This document shows, in pieces, positions 51,289 to 63,559 of a stretch of 64,000 nucleotides of DNA. The stretch comes from Exobasidium rhododendri (lineage: Eukaryota; Basidiomycota; Exobasidiomycetes; Exobasidiales; Exobasidiaceae), in NCBI GenBank assembly GCA_026210745.1, contig CP110631.1:4898001-4962000 (forward strand), in the 5' to 3' direction. Every line of letters starts with the position of its first letter. The stretch's first letter is position 1. A model generated the notes under the pieces. The model made no database searches. It was not told the DNA's origin and saw only the letters and a list, made by a program, of their open reading frames with translations. Position numbers and translations under genes: made by a program.

Positions 51289-54200
51289 TTACGACACTGC
51301 CGGGCTGCCGACAGAAAGTGCCTTCTCGGAAGCATCGCTTGAGCCTAGAGTCCACGCAGACATGCCCATGTAATCTCTCTTCCAGCCTGATAACGATAGG
51401 AGGGAGGAGGAAGGGAAAATGTGATCAGCACGGGCACCAACACAATAGAAAAGAGAGGCGGGATTCACACTCACGTCGTATATCGCGCATCAGAGGCACC
51501 ATTCGAGTGGGTTTGGTCAGCCAATCATCCATGCCGCATTCCTTGCCTCTCCTTCGATCCTTTTCCGAACTGAGTGCAGTGACGGCAACGATTCGATGGA
51601 TGTAGGGCGACTCGATCCGCCTCATCTCTTCGCACGCTTCGTATCCATTCATGATCGGCATGTTGATGTCGAGCAGCACAAGAACGGGCAGATGCTTCTG
51701 AAACATCTCCACTCCCTCTTTCCCGTTGGTGGCTAGGAGGTAGTCCATGCTGGCTCTCTTCAGCATCGTGGTGATGATTCGCGCGTTCAAGGGATTGTCC
51801 TCTACCACCAGGACAGTGTAAGGATGGTCAGAGTGGACAACGTCGCTCGAAGCATTGCTGTCTCGTCGCATACTGTCCAAGCTTCGTAGTGATCCGGATG
51901 ATTTTTTTGATAGTGCGGGGAGCTGCAGCAAGCTGCCGAAACGGTCGTGCGATATGTGCATGCGTTCCTCTTGCCGCTCCCGCACAGAGTCGACCAGTAG
52001 GGCAAACTCTTGGATGAAGGTGAAACTCATCGGACGATCAATGATTCGAGCATGCTGACCACTGGACGTCTCGATGGACTCTAGTCGATCCGATCGCTCT
52101 TCATTCAGCTCTCGCAGGTATAAGATCGGCATGACAATCACCTCGGCAGGACTCTCTCGCGCATAGAGTTTGCTCATCCATTGATCGTAGTCCTCTTGAT
52201 GCAGAGACTCGTCAAAGGAAAAGATGACGATTGGCGCGCTGTTCAAGTTATTCGTCTCTTGGCAATTGTACTGTCGAAGCAGCTGCTCGACGTAAAGTCG
52301 CTTGGAGGCCGTGTCGAAGCCGACAAAGGCAATCTGAGGACGGATTTGCTTCTTCGATGGAGGATATCTTTGCTCTTTGCTGCTCTTCGGTAGAGGAATC
52401 GAAACGGTCATGGTCGTGCCTTTGTCCACCTCGGACTTTGCCCATAAGCGACCCGACATCTGCGCAGTCAAGATCTGACAGATGCTCAAGGACAGTCCCA
52501 TTCCGTTACTCTCTTCGTCTTCCTTGCCAAAAGGTTGAAAGAGGCGCTCTTCCATAAACTTGTGCTTCATCCCTTTGCCCGTGTCTTTGACCTGAATCTC
52601 GAGCCTCTCCTTTGACGAGCCCTCTTCTTGGCTCTCCGTGGCAGCCTTGCGTGAGATGGTCACCGAGATCAGGCCTGATTCGGTGGCCTGAATCGAGTTC
52701 ATCACGAGCTTCCAGACGATCCTTCGAATGACCTCCAAATCGACCTCTGCCTTGAACTTTTTCATGTCGAACGAATACAGATCATCGATAATCACAATCA
52801 ACTCTGGCGGTGCCCCGATGATACCGCCATTGTAGTCGAGCTGAAGAAGATGATGAGAGCGACGTGAGAAGAGGAATACTCAAAACACGGATCATGAGTA
52901 CTCACCCTGGCTATCCTCTGACAGAGCGTAAAGGCGTGCAGGCTGGTCGAAGTGATGATGCCGCATATCGTTTCCCAATCCGACATTGGCCTTTCTGCCT
53001 GCAGCAGCTTTCTCTCCCCTCCTACCCTCTCCATCAGACTGAAGTCGACGATGTCGTCCACCAACAGATTCAAGGCATCGGCGGATGTACCGACCGAATC
53101 AATGAGGTCCTCCATTTCTGCAAAGTCGAAGGAGTTCATCAGGTTCTGCTTGGCAATCTCATTCACTCCGATGATGGCGTGTAGAGGAGTTCGCAGCTCG
53201 TGTTGCATGCGTTGGGTGAACCGCATCTGGGCTCGATCAACAGCAATCACTCTCGATCGTATACTCGAGTAGATCAAGTTGGCACCCACTTGTTCGAGGA
53301 ACAGTTCTTCCGTCTTGTCAAAGTGAACCTCCTCTTGATCAAAGTAGGCAAAGATGAGGAAGGCCGGCTGTGAATCTGCCTCTGTGACTGCGCAGCAAAT
53401 GTACGTCTTTGTCTCGTTGGGAGCGAGGACTGACAAGCCCCAATCTTGCGTTGCCCTGCTTTCGACCAGCGCCTTTGAATTGAGTCCCGATGATCGCAGC
53501 ATGGAGAGATAAAGAGCAATGATGGGCTTCGAGAGATTGCCGGCCAGCGTTTGAAAGTGCTCGATAGAAGGTCCAGAGTGTCCCAAGATTCGAACAGGCG
53601 TTGTGGAAGGTAAATAGGAGCAATCTTGCTTCAGTCCATGGAGAGCCAGGTGATTGTTGTTGATGTTGTTGTTGTCGTTGATGTGTGAAGACGCAATGTT
53701 CGAATTCGGTACTGCAGCGACAGAGTGGCTCGAAGAAGAGGTTGGCAAGCCTTGCACATCTTGGCCTTTTGACTCGTCCACCGGCTGTGCTCCAGTAGAT
53801 GTCCCGTCCAGACTGACGATATCCATCGTCGTCTTATCGTCCGCAACAGAGGTGGCATGGCTTCTGGACTGTTCGGGACTAGAGTACGTCATTCGAAATT
53901 CGGTCAGGTCAAAGATGGCGCATCCTTGCGCTCGCAGAATTTGACAAGTGTAGCTGGCGGCATTCGCGAAGATGTTGACATCCAAGTCGACATTTCCCAT
54001 ATGTTCAAAGTTGCGTTGTGATTTACCAGGTGCTCTCGTGTCAAGCAGAGTCTCATTCTGCGCTTGTCGGCCAATCTCTACTGCTAGTTGTTGCGCCAAA
54101 TTCTGCTTGTCGAGTTGATGACAGTCGGTCAGAGCTTGCTCGATGACAGAGCATAGGTGCCGAATGGTGGAAATGTGAGCCTCCATGGGGTTCCTGAGAC

Positions 54201-54670
54201 AGAGCTGAACAAGGTACAGAGAGAGAAGCAGAGCGTCAGTCTGGATGTACGAGCCCACTCAGTCAGGCATGGCGAAACGCGACATACCAAGCCAGTGTGC
54301 TGCTCAGCAATCAGAGCAAATCCCCACTTATCCGCTGCCAGAGCAGCGTCTTCATGCTGTCCTTTCTCGATCACCACCCAATTATCTTCATGGCGACGAA
54401 GAGCAAGCGACACTGTGCATCACGAAAAAGAAGATGTCAGAAACACCTACGCTAGAAGAGTCAGCTCTGTGACTCACCTGCTGCGATGCTGCTTTCTGTG
54501 ATGCCGAGCTCGTTCCATTGCTGTGAGACAAAGTGAACATCAAGGCCAGTGGATCTTGCCAGTTCCAATACGCCGGTGACCCTGTCTGGCAATACCGTCT
54601 GCTGCTCCGTTGGCTCCTGCCTTGACGGTAAGACCTCCATTGGGTCTAGCATGCCATGTTGATCCATCAT
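51289..54670 (-). CDS. Hybrid histidine kinase
   Basis: Five exons, 54670-54478, 54412-54288, 54204-52906, 52840-51475 and 51386-51289, give 1026 residues. No membrane segment is seen, so it is probably cytosolic. An N-terminal region (about 110-420) with a GAF-like stretch leads to HisKA with the phospho-acceptor His in QHELRTPLHAII (about 441). The ATPase domain has N-box NSIQA, DTGKGM and NGMGLSLSI. A degenerate receiver-like segment (IAFVGFDTASKRLYVEQLL) follows. A true receiver near the end has VLVVEDNPLNARI, phospho-acceptor Asp in LLDINMP and Lys in LTKP. It would feed a phosphorelay (Ypd1, Skn7/Ssk1) for stress sensing. The last exon adds a 32-residue tail. Confidence 0.9.
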
Positions 54671-55250
54671 CACTGCCTATCTGTCATACAATCATGGCTA
54701 TGAAGGAGGAAAGAGGACATCGCTTCGTAGGCACCGCCGAAGGGCTCTTTCTCTCTCTCTCTCTGTTTCCTATAGCAAGTTGAGGCAGGCAGAAAGAAAA
54801 TCTTAAAATCGCGCCCGATGTGGGAATCGCGTTTCCGTGCTAAGTAAAGTGTAGCAATCAATTTGAAAAAGAGGGAAAAAAAAAAGACTCCGGTCTTAGA
54901 TTTCTTAGATTACAGGCACTGACTGCACCTTACGATCTAGAGCGGCTCTCGACTCTTTCATATTAATTAAATGCAGCAGTCAGGTAAGCATTGCCGGTGA
55001 TTGAATAATAAAAAGAGATCGTGTACAGTAGTAACAAATACTTATCGGGGCGTGCATGGGCCCTCCCAAGTGGTATACGATTCATCTTGGTCTATAAGAA
55101 AAAGGTACCGTTGAACCCTTCTGATAAAAAGGAAAAGGTCTTACGTCTGGCGAAGCGACTCTCGGACTCTGAGTTTTTGGGTAAACAAAATCTGAGGCAT
55201 TCCAAACATTCGCGATAATTTTATGCAAGAAAGAGCCAGGGTCTATTTAA
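54671..55250. other. Intergenic, AT-rich in parts
   Basis: Promoter side of the histidine kinase (minus strand). It includes a short CT repeat (54746-54766) and an A-run. No gene. Confidence 0.5.
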
Positions 55251-56253
55251 TCAGGGTTCACATTTGGATAAATGATGAGGTAGGGTGCTTGCAGATACAG
55301 AGGAGAGGAGAAAGGAGATACGTGATCTTGACTCACTGACTTGCAGGCGTCCATTACTAAGCATCGCTACACAATAGGACGTCCCTCGACTGTAGGTGGT
55401 AGGGCGTGGGCGTCTGAGGAGGGCAGAATGCATGAGTTCACTGGGTGTTCCTCTTGCTTTCAATTCACTCTTTATAACTCTGATGAAGCTCACTGTATTC
55501 CACTGCCCTTTCCGCGAAAGATCTTCTTGTCGAATGGTGTAGAGTACTCTCGTATCGGTGGCGCCCTTGATATGAGTCGTCTTCGTATTGGCGCTCTCTC
55601 TGCTGGCCTGACGCCTGCCCTGAAATAGAGCACGGGTCCACAGAGAAGGTCTCGTTGACTTTTGCTCTTCTACACAGCCTAGAGAGGCACTGAGCATCAC
55701 AACATCACGCTCCATCGGCCCAAGTACACTTGCTTTAAGGTGGTCGACGTTCAGCATCCTGCCATCCAGTTGGAAGCTATACTGCCTCGTGCCTTGCCCT
55801 TCTTCCCCTTCATCACCGTTGACGAGTAGTGGTATTGGCGTGAGTGAGAAGGCGCATCCTTTGTCTTCTTCTCTGCTTCGCCTCAGATCGACGGGCTTGT
55901 TTCCGATCTTCAGCGTCTGCAGGGAAGTGTCCTTCATAGTCCAGGCACTCTTCTGCATCTTGGTAATCTCGGAGGAACATGTCAAGAACGGATAATAGCT
56001 TTTGTCTACTTTGTACTGCCACCTTTCATGTACTCTTCGAACATTCAAGGTAATGATCAAATTTGCGCCACCTCCATTCTGGGCAGGCAGCTTACTCAGA
56101 TCGATGAAAATCGTACCTAAGAAGAGCAGTGACGATCAATATCGGTCATCAGCGATCAATGGGCGTGCGTTATTACTCACCCTGCAAGCAACTACTAGCT
56201 GTAATAATCTGAGGCGCACCAATATTAATGCGAACGGCGGCGTGATTCGACAT
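55251..56253 (-). CDS. Unknown protein, possibly arrestin-like
   Basis: Two exons, 56253-56181 and 56116-55251, give 312 residues starting MSNHAAVRINIGAPQIITASSCLQG. The first 60 residues read as alternating beta strands (LQGTIFIDLSKLP, ANLIITLNVRRVHERWQYK), as in the N-terminal arrestin sandwich, but no PY motif or defining arrestin sequence is found. The middle is polar with a KGCAFSLTPIPLLVNGDEGEEG stretch. A further intron near the C-terminus is possible (GTGAGT after GGACGCCTGCAAGTCA at about 55340). No signal peptide. Function cannot be assigned. Confidence 0.55.
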
Positions 56254-56618
56254 GAGCAGGAGCATCGTCGACTTTGTCTCGAGAGGTGGGCCACCCTTCA
56301 GTCATAATTCCCTCTTCTTATATGCAAGCACTGAACATGGTAGATGCGTTTGCCCACGACATCCGACAAACAGGCTTTTCCGGACCTCGCGTCTGGGGTA
56401 AAGAAAAGAAAAGCACAGGAGAGGGGCGCGGAAAAGCTTAGCGTTGCTTTGAGGGCCACACCGGACCTCGCGCTTCGTTGTTCGGTCTTGATGTCTCATT
56501 ATTGACCACTGACCTGCGCCATCTGTGTTTCCCCTCTGACGACTACACTTGAATCACCTTACCAACAATATACGTAGGCGCATCGACAGGGGTTTGCACA
56601 GACAGTCTTATCAAAGCC
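56254..56618. promoter_or_regulatory. Divergent promoter region
   Basis: About 365 bp lie between the unknown gene (minus) and the Zn2Cys6 gene (plus). No clear motif. Confidence 0.4.
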
Positions 56619-58819
56619 ATGCCGCCTCGAGCGAGACCCACTGAAACCCGTGTCCTGTCGTGTACTGCCTGCCGGGAAAGCAAGGTCCGTTGCATGCCAT
56701 CCGGGCCAACGTCACAGACATGTCGCCGCTGTGTGACTAAGCATACACCTTGCGTCAAAGACGAAAGCAAGAGACTGTACACCTCCAAAGCGAAGAGGAC
56801 TCGAAGTGACTCCGCGGAACTTGTGCAAGGACATCGGGCCTGGAATCATATTGGAAAACAATCTTCATCGCACTACCACGACGAGGACAGCATTGGCAGC
56901 GGCTCGGGAGGTGGCACAACTTCCTCTCGCAATCATCACATCCCATCTGCTAGCCTTGAGCCAGGCTTCCCATCCCTCAGCAATCCTTACAAGCTGCTTG
57001 CTCAGGCGTCCGGTGGGAACGAGCAAAGATCCATCTTCTCTACACATGGTCTGTCTGCTGAAAACGGCGAGCAATCGTCAAGACAGGCCAAGGCGGTAGC
57101 ATCGAGCGATGTCATCAGATGGAGAGCTTCATTCTCAGCGGGAAAGTATGCACCTCGCTATGAGGGTAATGCTGAGAATGATCCAGTCAACTGTGGTATA
57201 CTGAGTGCTTCCCGTGCGGCTGCTCTCTTTCACACGTATGTGGACCAGTACAACGATGGCAACGTCCTTCTAGATCCTACTTGTCACACGTTCGAGTACG
57301 TCAGCATGCACAGCTTCCTTGCAAGTGCACTGTATCTCGTCGTAGCAAAGCAGGAAGTCTTTGAAGGCTCAGAAGAGATCAGTGAGCAGTTGGAGGATCA
57401 CTTGAAGAACAAGCTATTACCGCTCATCGTCTTCAAAGGGTATCGATCAGTCGAGATTGTCATTGGGATGCTTGCACTTGCCACCTTCTACTTTTCGACT
57501 GAGTACATCTACGAGGATCAGTCGTGGTCTCTCCTGGGGCAAGCCATCAAGATTGGCACAGAATTAGATCTCAACTCGCGAATTGTCTCGAGAGCGCTCG
57601 TCGATAGTGATGAGAAGACGGTGCGCATGTATCGCTCGCAAGAGAGGTGAGATGGGTGTATATGAGCGGGTCCTGTTTACTCTGCTTTGCTTACCCATGC
57701 CTCCTTCTATACAGGACCTGGATGAATCTGTACCTCACAGCGCAGTCTTTCTCCTTGCAGACTGGCAGACGGCACTTTCTCAGTCCCGAAGGGGTGGTAG
57801 AAGACTGTGAGAACTGGCATTTGGATCGATTTGCCATGAAAATCGATGTCGCCATCGTCGCTTCCCTGCAAATTCGAGCTTTGTCTCACACGCATCGGAA
57901 CTTGTTCAACAGACTTTGCTCTTCCTCAGTGATGAAACGAAGAGGAGGAGGAAGTGACTCTGGTCTTAGTGATCGTGACTTGCCTTACTATCTCAAGAGG
58001 GTGGAGGACGATTTGTCAATGTGGTATGACAGATTCAAAGATGCCGATCCTACGTCTATTCCAGCCAGCAGGTTGCAGTGTGAGTCCGTCGAAGTTTGTA
58101 GGAAGCTCCCAGACACCTTCCCGGGCTCATTATTTTTACTTTGCGTTTCAGTGTCTCTTCATCACACCAAGGTGATTCTCTTCTCCATGCCCCTTCAGAA
58201 CACTGTGGGTGACATCAAAGCAGCCAAGCCAGCAATCGCTCTTCTTTACGAGGCTACCGTTGCCTATCTGGAAGAGTTGACAGGCGCCAATCCCCTCCAT
58301 CGTCTTGGCAGAGGGCACAATTCCATCTTCTTGAATGGCTGCTACGTCGCTGTCATGGCACTCAAGCTGACAACGCTTGCCAATCGACTGCCTTGGATCG
58401 ATGTCGACTACCTCTTCCGTCTGGTCAAGAAGACTGCACAGCTCTTCTGCAAGGAGGGAAGAGGGCCAAAGTATCATAAAGACAGCTTTGAGGCATACGC
58501 TGGCTACCTCTATTGGCTGCTATATCGCTATCAAGATCAGTCGTCGTCGTCATCTATATCTAAGCAGACCGACAAACCAGACAAGCCTGATCACGCATCA
58601 TCGCCTTCCTTTTCGACATGGCAACCTTCTCATCCGAACTTGACGGGAATAGAAGCAGAACGATTTCCCCTCTTCGTCCTTCCTGACAATCTAGGCAACA
58701 CCGATCAATTAAATGGCATGACGGAGCTTTGGGGAGATCATGTTGCCTTTTCCGACGACAACAACTTCACGTCGTGGGCGCAGAGATTCCTCGGTGGGGA
58801 AGACGCTTCACTACCTTGA
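56619..58819 (+). CDS. Zn2Cys6 fungal transcription factor
   Basis: Three exons, 56619-57646, 57715-58079 and 58152-58819, give 686 residues. The second intron (72 bp, GTGAGT to TTTCAG) is in frame without a stop, so it is easily missed; removing it restores RLQLSLHHTKVILFS. The zinc cluster, C-x2-C-x6-C-x9-C-x2-C-x6-C, spans residues 15-45 (CTACRESKVRC). A poly-Gly/Ser linker follows, then a fungal-specific transcription factor domain (about 260-600: SVEIVIGMLALATFYFSTEY, WSLLGQAIKIGTELDLN, RTWMNLYLTAQSFSLQTGR). It is a sequence-specific nuclear regulator; the target pathway is unknown. The nearest downstream gene is a sugar transporter. Confidence 0.9.
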
Positions 58820-59874
58820 GCGCCTGTGCAACAACGGTACGACGGGGCATGAGAAAGGGTGCGTGGTATCCCCACATGTTTCCTTCATGGACAAGCGTTG
58901 GCTTTACTATTCCTGGCCAGCAACCGAGGGATGTCTCCTTCCCCGCAAAGACAGGGAGTGTGGGCGTACATGTCGAGCGCCAGTCTCGCTTCGATCATCA
59001 GAACGTGTACACCTCAGTGGGGCTGCTCGACCTATCGTAAAGAGCAGTGCCATACGGAAGATGCTATCCGTCTAGGAAGGGAAATCTGAGAGGGACCGCC
59101 ATGGACTTAATGTCTCAAAGGGCACTTATCCGCGAGCTACACCGTCGTCAAAATACCGACCCACGACCGATCTTAATTTTACCCGTCAAAGATCTGGTTC
59201 GATCACTGAGGAGAACGCGTTGTTTTGGGGGTTTTAGTGTCACAAAATAAAGTGGGGTCAACACTTGATTCTAAATTGTGTTCTTAATTGTGAGGCTAAA
59301 GCGATAATCTTCTATTTCTTCTCATCTTTGATCAGCATCACTACTGCCTCCCTCTGATCCTTGATTCTACACCGCGCCGAGGCCGAGTCGTGTCCTGCTC
59401 TGCTCTCACAGAGGGGCTGCGTTTCCCTCCTATCCCTTTACCCAAGGGCTGTCGAGGTGGGGCTGTACCCCCTTCACAGGAACGCATACCTACAGTCAGG
59501 TCACTTTTCGGAAGCAGAGCAAATCACGCCTCGACGCCCATCCACACCGCCGAATCGACGAATTTAGTATTCGAGGGGCCCAATTCTGTCGCTCTTTGCC
59601 ATAGTATACTCTCTCTGGGCGGCCAGAATCTGGATACAAATAGAATGGGTCGGTAGATCCATGCCAACCACTTTAGGCCATCTCCTCACCATCCTCCTCT
59701 GACCCCTACCTTCGACCATCCTCTTCTCCTGACGTTTCTGTGCTGGTCACATCATACCTCCTTCTCCTCCTTCTGATTGATCACTGCAAGCGCATCTTCT
59801 TACTTCTACATTTAGCATTCGTGTATACTACCAATACTCGGCCGCGGTGCTTCAGCAACTCATTCCGCTGCACA
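58820..59874. other. Intergenic, about 1 kb
   Basis: Several frames under 115 codons on the plus strand overlap one another in different phases, none with a motif. It serves as the 3' flank of the regulator and promoter of the sugar transporter. A short AT-rich patch lies near 59240-59330. Confidence 0.45.
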
Positions 59875-61643
59875 ATGTCAGCTCCTTCCACAGTAGACGA
59901 TGACAAGCTGGAGCAAGACAAGAGGCTATTCACGCAGACCGTCGACGTCATAGAAGAGCCAGAGGCAGACGAGCGTCCCATTCAGGGTGTAGCAGTGCCA
60001 AAGACGGGCACACCCACATCGCCGCTGAACGGGTACATGCTGTTCTGCACCCTGGTAGTCGGATTCGGAGGGCTCAATTGGGGGTGAGCCACAAAATAAG
60101 AAAGAAAGAAACTGATGAACATGAATGGGAACTCATCGTATACTTTGTTCCTTCTCAGCTACGAAAATGCCCTTGTTGGCCCAATCTCTGCTATGCGAGC
60201 GTTTGTCGCTCACATGCAAGGTGTCAATCCGGATACTGGACTCTACGTCTTGACGGCACGCAACCAATCTATCCTATTCTCCGTCCCTTTGACGGGCACG
60301 GTGGTGAGTCTCTCGTCCCGATGTAAAGGTGGACAGAAGAGCCAAATCGGCTGAATGACATTCCTAATCATTGGTCTTCTCTGCAGATCGGCGCTCTTGC
60401 TTCGTCGCCCATGCAAGCCCGATTCGGACGCAAGTGGTCTCTCATCTGCTCGTATTGCTTCTCGATTGGGGCCGTCTTCGTACAACTGTTCGCTCCCACG
60501 TTTCCCGTCTTTATCGTCGGTCGTTGGTGGAATGCCGTCAGCTATGGATCTGCGTTGGCAATCGCTCCCAACTACCTCGCAGACCTAGTGCCGGCTAGCA
60601 TGCGAGGTCGCTTTGTTTCTGCTGCTAATATCGCCACCATTGCTGCCAGTGTCCTGGCCACCAGCATCTGTGTCGTCACGCAAAAGACACACGCCTTGGA
60701 CAGGCTTTCGTACATGATCCCACTTGCTGTTCAAGCTTGCTTACCGTTCTGCCTCCTCATCCCTACTCTCTTCTGCTGCGAATCGCCATCGTGGCTCCTG
60801 ACAAAGGGAAGAGTCAGCGAAGCCAGGGCGACGCTACGATCTATTCGCGGATTCAGTGACGAGGACGTGGAAAAGGAGCTGGCCATACTGCAAGCCATCG
60901 AAGAAGAGTCTAGACTGCGTGAGATGCCAAAGTTCTGGGAAATCTATCGAGCCGAAAACATTCGTCGTACGTTGGTGGGTGGATCGATCTTCTCGCTGAA
61001 TCAATGTTCCGGCATCATTCTCAGCACTACGTATGCTACCGTCTTCTTGACTCAACTAGGGGTGGGAGATCCCTTTGTTCTATCGTTGATCGGGAATCTG
61101 TGTCTCTTTGCCGGGACTATTGGAGCTCCTTTTGTCTTGGACAATTTCGGAAGAAGGCCGACTGCTTTGATTGGATTCACGCTCCTCTTCGTCATCGATT
61201 GCATCTCCGGTGGACTTGCCTTCATTGCAGACCGTAACATCTCTGCGGGCAAAGCCATCGCCGGGCTGTCCTTTCTCTTCAACATCTGCTGGACCTTGAG
61301 CTTCTACTCGATCTCGCTGCTCATGCCGGCCGAAGTGCCTACGGAACGACTGCGGAATGCGACCATGACACATGCCATTGGATTCGGTCAACTTACCGCA
61401 ATCTTGACCACGCTTCTTCTGCCGTTGATCACCGCTCAGGATGCGGGAAACCTCGGAGCCAAGGCTTACTTGATCTTTGCCGGCTTGATGCTGATGATCC
61501 TGATCTCTGCCGCTCTCCTACTGCCAGAGACACGAGGCAGAACGTCGCTCGAGATTGACGAGCTCTACGCGAGAAAGGTGTCGGCTTGGCGATGGAAGGG
61601 ATTCGAGACTCGGTCAGAGATCGATCGGCGCAAACAGGCTTGA
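59875..61643 (+). CDS. MFS sugar porter
   Basis: Three exons, 59875-60083, 60159-60303 and 60387-61643, give 536 residues with twelve predicted helices. Sugar-porter motifs are in order: GRKWSL after helix 2, GRWWNAV and VPASMRGRF, CESPSWLLTKGR before the central loop (family PESPRWL), GRRPTALIG after helix 8, PAEVPTERLR, and LLLPETRGRTSLEIDELYARK at the end. The cytosolic N-terminus of about 50 residues is acidic. It moves a sugar or polyol across the plasma membrane, probably with protons; substrate is not predictable. The change of PESPRWL to CESPSWL is a mild oddity. Confidence 0.92.
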
Positions 61644-61859
61644 AGTGTGAAGGGAGTCGAGTGAGAAGGGACGTGGAGAAAAGGGGGAAAGGGGATGCGG
61701 GAGGGGAAACGCTCTTATCTAGCTAGATCGTGACGTAGTAATATCACAATGTGTCTTTCTGCTGTGTGTGAGGTTGGATAGTGATACAATTGTATTAAAA
61801 TGGGAGAAGAGAAGAGACTTGAGAGTGTGTGTGATAGTGCGAATGTCTCGATTGGGCGG

Positions 61860-63559
61860 CTAGATCTTGCCGATGCCCGCTGTAGCAGACGATGAAGCAG
61901 ACTTGTTCTGCCAAAAGAGCGGTCGAGGAATGCTGAGTGTCTTGTCCATCTTTTGCAGGCTTCCGTCATGGCTTTGTGACGGGCTCAGTGAGTGCTGTCG
62001 TTGGAGGTGAGACAAGAGTGAGGTCAGTCAGCGCATCGAATGGAAAAGGGTAAGGGCCGATGAGATACACACCTGAAAGGAAAGAGCTTGCCGAATCGTG
62101 TTCTCGTCTATTCGATACTCTTTCGGCGTGACCCCTTTGCCGAACCGATAAGTAATGTGATCGGCGCAAAGCAGAGCTGTCACAATGAGAGCGAGGTGGA
62201 CAGGCACGATTGCAAAGCTGCATATGTAGATATACTGTAAGACTCTCCTTTGAAAGTCGATAAGAGGCCCTTTGCAGCCAGGCAGTATGCTTCTTGCATA
62301 GCATCGATCACTGTCAGCAGCTGCTTCGATGAAAGGGGAGTAGTATCCACAGCATTCAAGGGTCACTTGAACGGTACGCCTTGCGCTGATGGAGAGCGCT
62401 CTTGACCAGACTTGATTCATCTTTCCACTCAGATTGAATGTGCGCTTCTTGTAGGCTATGTAACCAGGTGCTACGATGAAGATGAACGATATCCAGAGTA
62501 GGAGGGTGTAAATGGACAGAAAGGCTCGATTGTTGAGCATCAAGCCGGCCCAACCGAAGATGGCCGTTATCACGCAGAGAGTCATAGCTGTCATGGCCAC
62601 TGCAGAAGAGGAGGCGAGTGAGAGAAGGTAAAGTCAGTCGAAGTCGTCGGCAAATGTACCTTAATGCTCTGCGGGATATACATACAAATCATTTCGGTCT
62701 TGTTGACCAGGTCCAGCACCTTGGTCTCCTTGTACATGCCCGCCCAGACAAGAAGGAGGACGACGAAGCCGACGAGCGCATACATCGTGAGCTGGATTCA
62801 GGAAGCGTGGAGCATTAGAGTGGATCTTACTAACACACTTCAGCAGGCACTCACCAACGCATTCATGATGACAAAGCACCACTTGAAGCGGTTCCATCTC
62901 GCCCTTTTAGCACTTTGAGGGATCCTTGCACCAAACATTCTTGACAGTAGTGACGTCTTCTTTCGAAGTAGCGCAGCGGTAGAATTAGAGGCAGCTTCCG
63001 AGCCTTGTTCTTCATTCAGTCCAGCATCTGAGGTCCTTGGTAGATCGCTAGGAGATAAGTCGAGCCCATCATCGTCTTCAAAGCTTCCTGCTCCCAGTGC
63101 AGGGTTTCCTCCTCCGTCTTTCCCCCAGGCGTCTCTACCTGCTCCCCACTTTCGATTGCGATGGCCGGAAGAGGGCGGTCCTATCAAGGTCGGGGAAGGA
63201 CCGATCGAGTTGTTGGAGTAGGGCGAGGATATGGAGGACGAAAAGCCTAGTGATCCTGTTGCTTCTCGATATAGTTCCGGCTTGAATAAGACTCCGTTTC
63301 CCTTGAAGGTGTCCGTCGATACACTCGAAGAATTGGATTTGTTGCCTTTCCTCTTCGAGCTGGCAGCGGCTCCCCAACCACCAGCGGCTGCTCGACTAGC
63401 CTTTCTTGCCTCTGATCCCCATCCTGTAGCATGAAGAGCAATCTTGTCAGGAATGTAATGTTGTGCGAGACTGAACGTCGAAGGGGAGGCAGACGAAAAG
63501 GAAGTATGAGGTAAAAAAAGATCGTCATCTCGTAGAGAGTCTCGAGGCGAGTCGACCAT
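61860..63559 (-). CDS. Tetraspanin
   Basis: Four exons, 63559-62855, 62791-62686, 62599-62073 and 61994-61860, give 490 residues. A long cytosolic, Ser/Gly-rich N-terminus (about 1-220) precedes four membrane helices: TM1 spanning the first splice (FVIMNALLTMYALVGFVVLL), TM2 (MTLCVITAIFGWAGLM), TM3 (YTLLLWISFIFIVAPGYIAY) and TM4 (FAIVPVHLALIVTALLCA). The large loop between TM3 and TM4 has the defining CCG (ECCGYYSPF) and two more Cys. The C-terminal tail is short. Basidiomycete tetraspanins of this shape organise membrane domains; in pathogenic fungi some are needed for host penetration. The start codon MVDSPRD is likely, though a 5' exon cannot be excluded. Confidence 0.88.
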
